A stretch of 64,000 nucleotides of DNA, from the NCBI RefSeq assembly GCF_016097555.1, contig NC_054701.1:34375413-34439412 (forward strand), written 5' to 3'. This DNA is from Gigantopelta aegis (Eukaryota > Mollusca > Gastropoda > Neomphalida > Peltospiridae). The notes under the pieces were generated by a model, which saw nothing but the letters and a program-made list of their open reading frames with translations, ran no database searches and was not told where the DNA came from. Shown piece after piece: positions 20,188 through 40,845 of this stretch; within the stretch, counting starts at the first letter, position 1; every line of letters starts with the position of its first letter. Both the position numbers and the translations under genes were made by a program.

Positions 20188-20224
20188 TTGGTGAAAGCAA
20201 AGCGCCTTGTCGTAAATTAGAGGG

Positions 20225-20325
20225 TTTTTTTTTATCCCACTGCCCCCTTTCCTTTCTCTCCTTTGAATTCCATCTCATTTCTTACCGATCTGGCAACTCC
20301 TCCTATCTTTCAACTTCTTTTGGGA
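20225..20325 (+). repeat. Dispersed repeat also present inverted at 46920-47040
   Basis: CACTGCCCCCTTTCC ... TTTGAATTCCATCTCATTTC ... CAACTCCTCCTATCTTTCAA is found as the reverse complement near 46920-47040, with few changes. Unknown family. Confidence 0.7.
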
Positions 20326-20327
20326 AA

Positions 20328-20470
20328 AATATCCGCCCGGTCCCCCCCCCCCCCCCCCTCCCTAACCCTAACCTTAACCCCAACCCCAACCCCAACCCTA
20401 CCCCTAACCCCTAACCCCTAAACCCTAACCCCTAACTAAAAATAATAATGGAGGGGACCGGGCGGATATT
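20328..20470. mobile_element. MITE-like inverted ends around a telomere-like CCCTAA array
   Basis: Inverted ends AATATCCGCCCGGTCCCC (20328-20345) and the exact complement (20453-20470) enclose a C tract and about 75 bp of CCCTAA, CCCCTAA and CCCCAA units (20361-20437). There is no coding. No clear target duplication. It is interstitial, not a chromosome end. Confidence 0.7.
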
Positions 20471-21059
20471 ATACCGTGTTTCCACCTATTGACAACTTAC
20501 ACAAGTGATTTGGCAAAAGGCGGCTTTTTTCCGAAGTAATTATAAGCGGTATCAAAATTACAAACGCTACAAATAAATTGATTTTCGCTCTTTTTTTCAG
20601 TCATTATAAAACCACACACAAACTGAACCAGTGTATTCAAAACCGAGTTCGCGAACGGCTAAGAACCCGTTCTCGTCACGCCACTGTGCAAGGTAGTTTG
20701 AGATTTGAGAACGGGGATACATTCACGAACACGTTCTCGCCTCTTCGAAACGTTTAGGAATACTGCACCAGAACTGAGTATAGAATGCACAGGTGCATTA
20801 CAGATGATATTGTTTATAGAAATGGGTTGTGATCCAACTTACAGTAGGGTTCTAAGGCCAGCTTTATTCATTCAAACAAACAACTTCATATTTTAAAAAT
20901 ATTTATTAATAAGTATCAAAACAACAAATGAACAGTATATACATTAATCAATACATGTCATTAAATTATTTAAATTCATAATAATAACAATTAATTTCTC
21001 ATAATAGATTTGCCAAGGTTACAATTAATAATATATGTATTGATCAAGCCCCTTGCCAT

Positions 21060-21200
21060 TGGAGGGCAGGAAGAATATATATACACATATACATACACAC
21101 ACACACACACATACATACGCAGAGAGAGGGGGGTATATAGAGGGGGGTATAGAGAGGGGGGTAGAAAGAGAGACAGAGACAGATAGAGATACAGACAGAT
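21060..21200. repeat. CA and GA microsatellites with a GGGGGGTATA tandem
   Basis: (CA)n at 21088-21112, then three AGAGAGGGGGGTATA-like units near 21120-21165, then GACAGA repeats. Spurious Ser/Leu-rich open frames run through it on the minus strand. Confidence 0.85.
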
Positions 21201-21241
21201 AGACACACATACAAACAGGCCGAGACTGGTTTACCAACATG

Positions 21242-21432
21242 CAGGCACAGACTTAGGCGGGTGCCTAAGGGGCTCAGTCATCCCTATTTTTGGTAAAACA
21301 TTATATATTACAGTATACTAAAAAATGCAAACTTATCCCGTCCACCTGTTGAGGACCTTTAAATTCTATTTTTAACAACAACAACAACGGTTTTTGGACT
21401 CCCTCTATTTAAAAATCCTCGATCTACGCCTG
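21242..21432. mobile_element. Possible hAT-like MITE, 191 bp
   Basis: Ends CAGGCACAGAC and, inverted, CAGGCGTAGATC. There is no exact target duplication, so the family is inferred from the CAGGC-type termini. Confidence 0.45.
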
Positions 21433-21502
21433 ACATTTGTAGCCTACTTAAATTACCCAGTGACCTGGTAACTGGATTTATTTATAATTGGTTATGTTCA
21501 CT

Positions 21503-21622
21503 CATGGGCATACGACCCGGGGAAAACAGTGGGAAAAATTCGGGCACTTTTTATCTGGGTAAAATTTCGGGCAAATCAACCCCTCCAGCCCCCCTAAATC
21601 AAAGAGTCCCCATACGCCCATG
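21503..21622. mobile_element. hAT-type MITE with 8-bp target duplication
   Basis: A 120-bp insert with inverted ends CATGGGCATACG / CGTATGGGCATG (one or two mismatches), flanked by exact 8-bp direct repeats TGTTCACT at 21495-21502 and 21623-21630. An 8-bp duplication with CA...TG ends fits the hAT superfamily. Confidence 0.8.
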
Positions 21623-22431
21623 TGTTCACTTATAAGCAGTTGCACGAGCTGACCACAGACCAGTCACCTTTTCTTTTCTATGACGTTTTCAACCAGCAAA
21701 TAACAATTCCAGGGCATACATTAACCTTCTACCCAGCTACAACCAGAGATTATTATCCTTGGTCAGTGACTTGTTAGAACTTTGACATACTTCCTTTAAT
21801 TTGCTAATTTTGCTCCAATAACATTATTTGTTTGTGTGGGTGGGGTGTGGGGGTGTTATAAGGATGGTTGTAGCGATTTGATAGCCTAAACATTCTAGTC
21901 TGTAATGGAGTTAATTGTTTACTCAGAATACTGGGAATGGTCTGACGAATCATGATTTTGTAATTTTATCCGAGTTTCATCAAATAAACATGCCTCTTTT
22001 CCCCAAAATTATATAACAGCATACTTCATGTCCTTCATAAAACAATTTTCGTTTGTCATTGGCTATAGTAGGCTATTACGCCGGAATATACTAATTTAGT
22101 ATATAATTTATTTTGCTCAACATATAAAACACCTGCGCGTGTACAGGGGGAAGGTTTCTGGGGTCGAAACCCCTCACTGCTCAAGCAAACTTTCTCTCCC
22201 CCCCCCCCCCCCCCCCTAAAAAACAAAACAAAACCTACCTATCTCGCCAGTCTAGGCCCTTCCCCCTCAACTGCTGAAATTCCTGCACACTTGCATGGAA
22301 ACGATATATGAAATGAACATTCAATATCCAATCATTGTGACTTTCAATAGTTCAACAACCTTGCAATCAAGCATAAGGTCTATATATGGTTCCTGAGATA
22401 TTTGACGAGCGAGTAAATGCGGATTCTGTCG

Positions 22432-31623
<9,192 letters not shown>

Positions 31624-31626
31624 CTG

Positions 31627-32580
31627 AAATAGAAAGTTATATTTCCTTGATTTGAAATATGCTGTATTGTGTGACGGGGTTGTGGAGAGGGAAATTCTTC
31701 TTTTAATTTTTTATTTTTATTATTAAATTTGTATTATTATTATTTTATTTTTTTTTTTAAACTTTTTTTTTTTTTTGGAGGGGGGGGGCAGTGTAGTCTG
31801 AAACGAACGTAGAAAGTGTGTGGTTCTTTTAAAATTCACTTAAAGGAATGATTATGCAAGGTTTTTGGACTGGTATGCATATTTAACTATATTTAATGCA
31901 CATTATTGTTTAATATAAACATATATAATTGATACATTTAATTATTAAAACGGTGTAGTTAATGTAACGGCTACCGTATATAATGAGGGCAGCCATTTTG
32001 TTCCATACCACTGAATCCGCCCTCTTGCGAGTCTTGCACTAGGGTCTGTGTTGTTGAGTGTTTTTGTTGTTCTTGTTCTTTTTGAAAGTTTCTAATTAAT
32101 TTGTTTCAAAATTGTAGAAGGATAGTCTTTTGGTGCCATTTTTAGTATACAGGCATTTTTTAAAAATATAATTTTAACTCCCCATGTTACCCTCTTTGGA
32201 AATTCAGTGACGAGTACAAACTGAATGTCAACAGTGTCTTTTAAAAAACTGATGAAAGCAAATTGATTGTGAAGATTGAGTCACTGATGTAATACAAACA
32301 CAGCTTAAGCAATGTCATATAAAGGCTGAGTTCATTTCGACCTTCGCTCCTAAGTAATATTAATTCATTTATGGTTTAAAGATCCATGTCGTGTAACTAT
32401 TAGACATGTTTTAACTTAATTGAGTTATTTATTGAATCAACATAGGTTTTGTTCACATGTCCATTATAAAAAACAGCCTAAACTACCTGGTTTTCACCAC
32501 AGAACTGATGAGTTATTTATGAGGTTGTTTACTGTGCTTACCTGTAGATCCAGTATACTAAAGATGCTCCTCGGCAGGGG
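31627..32580. other. MEST 5' flank or first intron
   Basis: AT-rich with a T/G tract at 31735-31790. No exon identified. If MEST has a noncoding first exon it lies here or further right. Confidence 0.35.
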
Positions 32581-32589
32581 AGATAAACT

Positions 32590-33022
32590 GTGTTGCCCTA
32601 CATTCATTCATTCGTAGTTATATTCGTGCACTGTCCTGGACAAACATCTCAGTTATATTGACTGTCTGTCCAAGAAAGAGATAGTTAGTGGTTAGTTATT
32701 AATGGTTAGTGAGAGAGAAGTCGGTGTAGTAGCAGGCCCGTACGCGGGGGGGGGGGGGGGGGGGGGGGTGCGACTGGGGTGTACGCACTCCTCCCCCCAA
32801 TTACTAAAGGTCCACTTTTCTCTATTAAATTTAAATAACGTTACGTAATCCCATCACGAGCAATTCGCACCCACCCATTAAAAATGCTGCGTACGGGCCT
32901 GAGTAGGCTTACACCTAATTAACCATTCGCTCTGGGTGGGATTCGGTACCGAGAAGCGAACCCAGTACATTCCAGCTTTATGTCCAATAGCTTAACCACT
33001 ACACCGCAGAGACCGGTAGCTA
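32590..33022 (-). mobile_element. SINE (leucine-tRNA-like head) split by a MITE
   Basis: On the minus strand the head GTAGTGGTTAAGCTATTGGA and TGGGTTCGCTTCTCGGTAC box B lie at 32930-33020, and the body (CCTAACTA..., GGACAGACAGTCAATATAAC, GCACGAATATAACTACGAAT) lies at 32590-32732. The two parts are separated by the inserted MITE 32733-32901. Confidence 0.75.
32733..32901. mobile_element. 169-bp MITE with perfect 13-bp inverted ends
   Basis: CAGGCCCGTACGC (32733-32745) and exact complement GCGTACGGGCCTG (32889-32901), with a G tract after the left end. AGTAG abuts both sides; the full target duplication is unclear. The CAGG...CCTG ends suggest hAT-like. Confidence 0.78.
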
Positions 33023-33227
33023 ACAACAGCAACAGGTAAAAGAGGAACATGAAACTTTACTTAGCTGCAGAAAACAGGTGCATGTGCTAAAGGACATTTA
33101 AAAAATATATTCCACTTATATTATAAACATCTCTTGCCACAGTCTAGATCCCTACTTCCACCCCCTGTTAAAATGCCTGTATAGGTGTCTGGGAAGATAC
33201 CATTACCATCAAATGGAAACGCCGGTA

Positions 33228-33416
33228 TAAACCGAATATTTCTGTCTTTGTCTCGTGTTTTATATTAATTTTTTTAATGATTTGTCTATTTTATATTTAT
33301 ATGTTATGTTTAATGGCTTTTACAGACATAAGATATAAATATAAGATAGACAAATCATTATAAAATAAATATAAAACATGAAATAAAGCTTTACAGAGAC
33401 AGAAATATTCGGTCTA
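33228..33416. mobile_element. Mutator-like MITE: long inverted ends, 9-bp target duplication
   Basis: The ends TAAACCGAATATTTCTGTCT (33228 on) and, inverted, TAGACCGAATATTTCTGTCT match at 19 of 20 positions, and pairing continues to about 80-90 bp per arm. Exact 9-bp direct repeats ACGCCGGTA flank it at 33219-33227 and 33417-33425. This combination is diagnostic of the Mutator/MULE superfamily. Confidence 0.85.
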
Positions 33417-33879
33417 ACGCCGGTAGTACATTAATTCGAGTATCAACCATGAGGGTAAGGGTCAATCCATAATCGCTTGGGGTTGGGGGTAGACGGACAT
33501 GCTAGCGTACGTTTAAATGAAATATTTTCACATAAATATATGTAGTATGATTTGTTATTCGCGAAGAGATTGTCTAGCTGTTCATTCTGATGACCCAATT
33601 TAACCAATAATTTAGCGGAAATACAACGATAAGATAGAATAATTCATGTTATGTTGTAATATAAAGTGTACGTGAAATATTTCTAATAAACAAATTTAAG
33701 ATGAAGCCAAACTAGTTAGAACAAATGACATTTGCTAGACATATACAACAGACCGAGTTGTGCATTTTGCTGTAATAGGCCTAATTCATTTACCTGAAGG
33801 TTTAATCTTTAAAAAAAAAAAAAAAATTGAAAGAAATTGGTTTTGAGTCTCGTGTAACATAGGGAAAAAGTGAGGAAAA

Positions 33880-34850
33880 TGTCGACTTTTATGCCCCCAT
33901 CCTGATAGTTCTGTATAATCAAATCTTGTTTTCAATTTATCGGGCTTATTTCGCCAAATACATTTTTAAAATATGGTATTAATGACTTTTATTAATATTT
34001 CCAGTCGGTTTGGTAAAGAAATAAAAAGATTCGTTAATTTTGGAATAAACATAGTTTCAAGAACTGTAATTCTTCCCATGGTAGTTAATTTTCTAATAGA
34101 CGACACTATTATACGTTTTTTAATATCATGTAATTTGTTTTTATAATTTAGATCTACTTTCTGTTCTAATGTTATTAGAAAGTTCACACATAATAAATCG
34201 AATTTTGCTGTACCCCATTCTGGTTTTCATCGTGAGTGATGAAAGTTTTCGTTTGAATACGTTTTGCATCCTATCTATATTATTGTTGTCTTAACATGAT
34301 TTAGTTGAGTCCAGAAATATTTGCATGATAATCTAATATACCAGTAGACATTGTACATTTTAGGGAATCGGAGGATCCGTCAAGTATGAAACTCGTATCA
34401 TCTATATATTGCGATATTAAATATTCTTCACCTTCTCTAGTGATTCCTTTTATATTCTTAGAATTTCGAATTAAAAGTACTGGAATTTCTGCACAGATAG
34501 CAAAAATGTATAGTGACAGGGGATCGCCTTGTCTACATCCTCTTTCCAACTGGAACGATTTTGATAAAAACATTCTGTAACACCCTTGACAGTATTTATT
34601 TTTGTATAAATGTTTTAATCCTATTCTTACTAGATATTTTAAAATTAAATATATCCAACGTTTTTTCAATAAATGGCCAGGACACAGAATGAAATGTTTT
34701 GGGGTTTGTTTTTTGTTTGTTTTGTTCAAAGTCGACTAATATTAAATAATAATAGGAGGATATTATATTTATATATTTTTTATCTGTATAACGCACACTG
34801 TCGTGCAAGGAGGTAGCTGCATTCCCGTTATTTTTTTTTTTGGTCTAGCT
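33880..34850 (-). pseudogene. LINE reverse transcriptase fragment (L1/Tx1-like)
   Basis: Decayed non-LTR retrotransposon on the minus strand. In order: VDFE...SVSWPFIEKTLDIFNF (RT motif A region; an A-rich insertion splits KAFDSVSW), FQLERGCRQGDPLSLYIFAI (motif B), ISQYIDDTSFILDG (motif C, YIDD in place of YADD) then SGLN, then KLTTMGRITVLETMFIPKLT and WRNKPDKLK. Several stops and frame changes. The 5' and 3' ends are missing and no target duplication was found. Confidence 0.88.
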
Positions 34851-34979
34851 GGAAATATCTTACATACTATACCATGATTCTTTCTTTACTGTCCCCCACT
34901 CCCACCCCCATCCCCACCCCCTATCCTCCTCTAGTTATTTTAGGCTAGCTATGACCCTGTCAGTACATTCTCCGTCTCA

Positions 34980-35210
34980 CTGTACCTCAGTGCTGGTTTA
35001 CTTTCTAGCGTTGATCGAGTACACGTTGAGTCTGGCCCGATTGAGCGAGATGCCTCAGCGGTCACGACAAAAACACGCGTATGTCCATAACACCTGACTA
35101 AGGTTTGCGTAAACACGGTTAGCTCCCTTCACCTGCCACTAATGAATGGGTCGAAAGATCAAAGAGAGAACCGAAAGGTCAGAACAGGCAAGGTGTGCAA
35201 TGACGTCATA
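34980..35210. promoter_or_regulatory. GC-richer island with a CRE-like palindrome
   Basis: Higher in CpG than its surroundings and free of recognisable repeats, with TGACGTCA at 35199-35206. It could be a promoter or first exon for MEST (minus strand), which lacks an identified upstream exon, but no splice donor was fixed. Speculative. Confidence 0.2.
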
Positions 35211-35789
35211 CAGGAGTTATTAAAATACTAGTAGCCATTATGCAATGCTACACACACACTCATATATATATTTCTTGAACAATAAAGTTTAAAAAAAACG
35301 AAAGAAAAAAATGAAGAAAGAATTAAAATCAACCGGAGACGCAGTTAGCCTTAAATGTTTAGAGAGGCCACCCTCAATACTGGGCAGCAAAAAAAACAAG
35401 AGGCGGGATTGTAGCTAAATAATGTCATGTATATTGAGTAACAAAAGAAACACGCATATTCTAATATTTTAGTATGTTACAATTAATTTGATAAACGGAC
35501 TGTCAAAATGGACCTAAAATGTTCACAAGACATTCATATTTTTAATAAACACAAAAACTAATGGTTTTCAAACTGAGTAATTTTAAATGAAATTAAAGAA
35601 ACTAAATATTCGCTTTTTTCTTATTATTAAGTATATCTTATCCAGTCATAACTACGTACAGATTTAGTGCCAAAACCTGTAAATATGAAAAGCGTCGTTG
35701 TGTTTTATGTAACATATAATAATTTTATATATATATATATATATATATCGTTTACTAAATTAAATGTTTATAGTATATGGTACTGTTTT

Positions 35790-37431
35790 TAATATGCCTG
35801 GAAATAAAGAGGTCGATTTTATTATCTTTTTGTAGATTTTTCTAAGGCTTTTGATAATGTTAATCATACATTTCTTTTAAAACGTCTTGCTTAAGTTAGA
35901 ATATGTGATAAATATTTATCTGTAATTTCATCAATACTAAACTAAGTGCTTGTGTAAGAACATCATATGGCTTATCAGATTATTTTCATTATAATATCGG
36001 CACCCGACAGGGATGAATATTTAGTCACAAATGTTCATTATTTTTATAAATAGGCTTGTAAACAACATGGAAGAGTGTGGGGGATAAGGTGCTTTTGTAT
36101 CAAATGATTGTACATCATTATATGCTCTTATGTTTGCTGATGATGTATCATTTGTTTCTTACACTCCTTTACAGCTACAAAGAACATTAGTGCATTAGAA
36201 GTGTTTTGTAATACAACAGGTATGGGCTGTGAATTTAAGAAAGACCAAGGTCATTGGTTTTAGAAATGGAGGTCCTCTAAAGAATTATGAATTTTTTTTT
36301 TTATGGAAATAGTATTGAGGTTGTCTCGTATAATAGATATTTAGGTATTATGTTTACACCAAAACCTTGCAGCACAAGGTAAAGGTAAAAAAAAGCCATG
36401 ATGGCAATGTAAATTATAGAGTCAAAAGAAATTTGATGATATTCCTTGTAAAGATCCATTTAAGATTTTGATTCTATGGTAACGCCAATTTTATTTTATG
36501 GTTCAGAAGTATGGGGTACTTGTTACTGTAAAATTATTGAAGATGTTCAGATTAAAATGTGTAAATGGCTTTTAAAATTGGGGGAAAACACAATTAATAT
36601 TATGGCTTTAGATGAATGAAGTAGAGCTCCTTTACAGCTTATTTACACTACTAGAGCTATTAAGTATTGGTGTGGGCTATTACAACTGAATGTAAACAGG
36701 CTTCCCCGTCAATGCTATAAAATGCTACAGAAACTGGATGAAGTAGGACGCATCACATGGGTGACTCACATTACAAATATTCTTTTTAGATCAGGATTTG
36801 GCTGTTTGGATAGGGATAGCTCAGGATACTGGAGATGCAAACTTGTTTATAGTTAAATTTAGACAACGATTATTTGATAATCTTCAGCAAAACTGGTGTA
36901 GTTCTGTTACTAATTTATCTGATACTTTTTTATTATAAGCATTATAAGTTATTGTTAAATGTAGAACGTTATCTCACTTATGAAATCCCTGTGCATCTTA
37001 AAGTAATATATACAAGATTTAGATGTACATGTAGTAACTTTAGACTTGCTGTTGACCAAGGAAGATATAACAACATAGCCTACACTGAAAGACTGTCCAT
37101 ATTGCCTGGATCATGGATTAAAATATATTGAGGATGAACTCCATATTTTACTTGTATGTAAGCGTTATAATTTACTAAGAGATCACGATATTTATAAATT
37201 TATATTTAAAAAAATCATTCATTGCAAACCTTTATAGATATTATGACATCAGAAAGTTTTAATGTATGTCTTTATCTTTATAATGTGCAAAAACTTAGAA
37301 ATACTTAAATATTTAAATATATACCTATAGTATACTGTGCATATACTACACATGCGCAAACATGTATAACAGTTTCTGATTGTATTATGGGCCTATGGCC
37401 TTTACACTGAATAAACTGTCTTGTCTTGTAT
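35790..37431 (+). mobile_element. 5'-truncated LINE with 12-bp target duplication
   Basis: Exact repeats TGGTACTGTTTT at 35778-35789 and 37432-37443 bound the insertion. Frames are broken throughout, but the order is clear: VDFSKAFDNVNHTFLLKRL (motif A), GTRQGC, FADDVSFV (motif C), then IKYWCGLL, LPRQCYKMLQKLDEVGR, FRSGFG, and a C-terminal CPYCLDHGLKYIEDELHILL zinc-knuckle-like segment. It ends AATAAA (37410-37415) and CTGTCTTGTCTTGTAT. Different clade from the LINE at 33880-34850, and opposite in strand. Confidence 0.88.
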
Positions 37432-37443
37432 TGGTACTGTTTT

Positions 37444-38295
37444 ATTGACTGAATTTACTGCGTTTTAGTAAGATAAATATTTAATTTGTTATATCTAGAC
37501 TGTATAGTAATATGGAATTCATTAGTATATTTTATTTCGTGTTAAATGGTTTAAATATACCTTTAGTGTAATATTTAGTGATTTTGTATGTTTACTAATT
37601 GATGAGAGACTTTAATAATACTAAATAATAATAATAATATGTCTGTGTATGTATGTATCTGTCTATATGTCTGTCTGTCTGTCTGTCTGTTTTTAAAACC
37701 TCTGACTCTTAAGTCAGTATAAAAATAAGTTTGGCTATCACAGCTTTGTTTTTACCGTTAACATACAAATTATTTACGTTTTTCCTAAGTTACCAATTTT
37801 GGATAATCCAACGTGTTTCTGGTGGAAACACCCCTCCCCCCCCCACCACAACCCCCCCCCCCACACACACACACACCAAAAAAACAATAACAACCTAATC
37901 CCCCTTTAAAAACCCCCACAAAAAACCCAAACAAACAAAAAACCCAAATAAAAACAAATCACAAACACAGCAAACACGAACATAAAATAATAAGAAAAAA
38001 GTGTCAGTGCCTTTAATATTGTTCTGAATTATTATATTTATGTTAACGTATAAATTGAATTCGTCATTTATTTTGAACGAGGACAAGATAATGACACAAA
38101 AGTACAGTGATCCATTATTTCGCATTAGATTAATTTAATATAACAGGAATGATGCAAAACTATTTACTTTGAACAAATAAACAAAATAGGTTTCTTTTCG
38201 GATTTTCTGAACATCTTTGATGTTAAAACTTCTATTTCTAAAAAAAAAAAACATGACTTTGGTTATAATTAGTTCTGGTTGTCAACCCTCGATTT
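37444..38295. other. Non-coding flank with microsatellites
   Basis: TGTCTGTC tract at 37660-37690, C-rich and CA tract at 37828-37876, A-rich 37880-37970. No gene seen. Confidence 0.5.
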
Positions 38296-39227
38296 ATAGT
38301 CTAGGGAGTTATGTTTATTTTTTTAAGGTTGCATTTTTTTTTGCTCAAGTTAATAAAATTTTGGTCATATGTTCCCATGACCTACCTGAACCAGAAATCC
38401 ATTGGTAGCATTTTTTCTGACCACTATCATGTCAGTCATCTTGAAATTCAAAATGGCCATCATTTTCATATAATTTCTTTATATATCTCCACTCCTATTT
38501 AACATAGAAACATATTTTTGGGGTCTATTTAAACATATTATGTTAGTGAATTAAAATATTGTTTTTATTATTCATCTCACATGGCAACCACCTTGAAATT
38601 CAAAATGGACGTCATTCCATTATATTTTTTCTCTATCTTTACTCCCATTAATCACAGTAAAATAATTTTGGTGTCAGTTTACATCTATGAGTTCAGATGA
38701 TTATTTTGTAAACAGGAAAATTGTTGTCTGATCTTGGCAGCCATCTTGAAATTCAAAATGGCTACCATTTTAATATATTATTTTCAAATATCTCAACTCC
38801 TGGTTAACGTGGAAGCATAATTTTTTGTCCATGTACATTTCTGTATTCCATGCATTGGATCGTTTTCATTTATATAGTCATTGAATCATGAAAACAATCT
38901 TGAAATTCAATATGGCCACCATTTTAATACATTTGTCTTATATCTCAACTCATGCTTAATGGAAAAGCACAATTTTGTTGTCTAAATGTATATTTCAGTG
39001 GTCAATGAATCTAATTCTTTAGATTTATAGTCATCCAATTATGGCAAACATCTTAAACTTCAAAATGGCAGCCATATGGAAATTCAAAATGGCCACTAAT
39101 GTAATCATTTGGCAAATGCCTTTTCTCGTAGTCTACATACAAACGTTTGTGTTCATAAGTACAAACTAATGAAATAAAGGAACATACCAACTGTAAATTG
39201 TAATGCATAATGGCATATTCTAGGCAT

Positions 39228-39850
39228 CTACTTCATCTGTAATAGTATGCACATTGCAGCAGTCCTCATCAGTTTCACGTTTGCAACACTGTACATTGAT
39301 GGTTGTGTCGCTTACACTAAATTACAGTACATCTATCTGAACACTTACTGACACCACAATTGCATCTGATCAGTTCCACCACAGATTCTGGTACAGCTTG
39401 CACCTCTAACAGCAGTCACAAATATACCAAGTTTGCATGGATCAAGAATGTCCAGATGTAGCATGGCATGCTGTTTGCATACACCAGAGGTAGGTGGCAA
39501 TGTTTCCAGTGTTTGGTGATGGGTTTTTTTAACTTTTCATCTTAGAATAGCTGCATCAGTTGTAGAAATGACCCTTGTGCTTGGTTCCATGCAGTAAAAT
39601 CTGCACATTTTTACTGACCTCTTTATATGGTTCATCACTGATTCCAACCTGACTTTGGTGTTACTTATATATGGAGCTTTCGTGAATACATTGAATTCTC
39701 TTTATTGATGTCCACCATCACCAATTGTCCTGTTGTGTCATATTCAGTTACAGCATGAACATCTGGTAATCTGTGGGTACAGTTCATTATACAATGTTTG
39801 CAGGTTGATCTGGTTGTGATTTGCATATAATTATTTGTGTATCCTAATGG
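39228..39850 (-). pseudogene. Inverted copy of the GCDTT-family gene (heavily decayed)
   Basis: On the minus strand it can be matched to the plus-strand copy at 40092-40845: DVHAVTEYDTTGQL for LHVVTGCDTTGQID, then TDAAILR-like sequence, then VVELIRCNCGVSKCS, and finally the ITDEVDA end near 39230. Many stops and indels. Confidence 0.7.
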
Positions 39851-40091
39851 TGATAAAAACCCAACAGTCTGTTTTTGATATAAACATCCACCTCATTGCC
39901 TGGCCCGATTACTTCACGAGTATGAGGAATCATGTGTCATTGTCACATCATGGCCTGCACTAGTTTTCGATATCGTAGTGCTCAGATAGCTTCGAAAATC
40001 TGTAGCCTGGTTAGTGGAAATATCTGATGTCATCTTTCATAAACATTATTGTGTTAAAAAATAAATCTTACACCCATGTAACCATCCAATA

Positions 40092-40845
40092 GTGAATCAA
40101 AGCATGCAGGAAATGCTTCTGTTCACTGACAGGACATATGGCAGATTAGAAGTGAATTTGTGCACCAGACACAGACTTAGTTCTTATCCTGAGAAGATCA
40201 CACACGCACTGATCCCACTAATTATTGGTACAGACATAAGTCGCAACCAGATCAACATGCAACTAATTGATGATGAACTGGGTTTAGAAAGAAAATCTAC
40301 ATTACCAGGGTTGCATGTAGTAACTGGATGTGACACCACGGGACAAATTGATGGTATATGCAAACAAATGTTATTGAATGTATTCGGGAAAGCTCCACTG
40401 GCTATATCTGGAGCTCTTAGCCAGCTTAGAATTACTGATGAATCATATAAAGAAGCCCAAGGGTCATTTGAATAATTGATGCAGCTATTCTGAGAGGATA
40501 GAAGTTCAAGACACCATCACCAAACCAAAGTGTGGAAACACTGCCAAATATCTATAACAGCATACCCAAAGAGCATATATCCAAGTAAATTTCCTAGCTT
40601 AGGATACCATGCTACACCCAGTGATCTAGACCCATGGTTGGATCAAGGAGGATATATTTGTAAATGTGGTTGAAGGTGCATGCTGCACCAGAGGTTGTGA
40701 TAGAACTGATCAAATGCAACTGTGGTATCAGTAAGTGTTCAAGTAGATGAACCTGTAAGGAATACAACCCGCAATGTACAGAACTCTACAAGTGGTGATG
40801 GTTGCTGCAATATGCATGCCATTACAGACGAAGTAGATGCCTAAT
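40092..40845 (+). pseudogene. GCDTT-motif, Cys-rich-tail protein relic
   Basis: Open from 40092 to 40475 (127 codons), with the core GLHVVTGCDTTGQIDGICKQ. After a frame change the remains of the C-terminus can be read: ELIKCNCGISKCSSR, a stop where a Cys is expected, TCKEYNPQCTEL, then in another frame GDGCCNMHAITDEVDA and TAA near 40845. This wording matches a large group of uncharacterised invertebrate proteins with a TGCDTTS motif and a Cys-rich tail, often repeated in genomes and probably tied to mobile DNA; their activity is unknown to me. No start codon context or intact frame. Confidence 0.65.

Noticed and set aside
20361..20437. Chromosome end or telomere
   Set aside because: Units are degenerate and short, bounded by inverted repeats and unique DNA on both sides.
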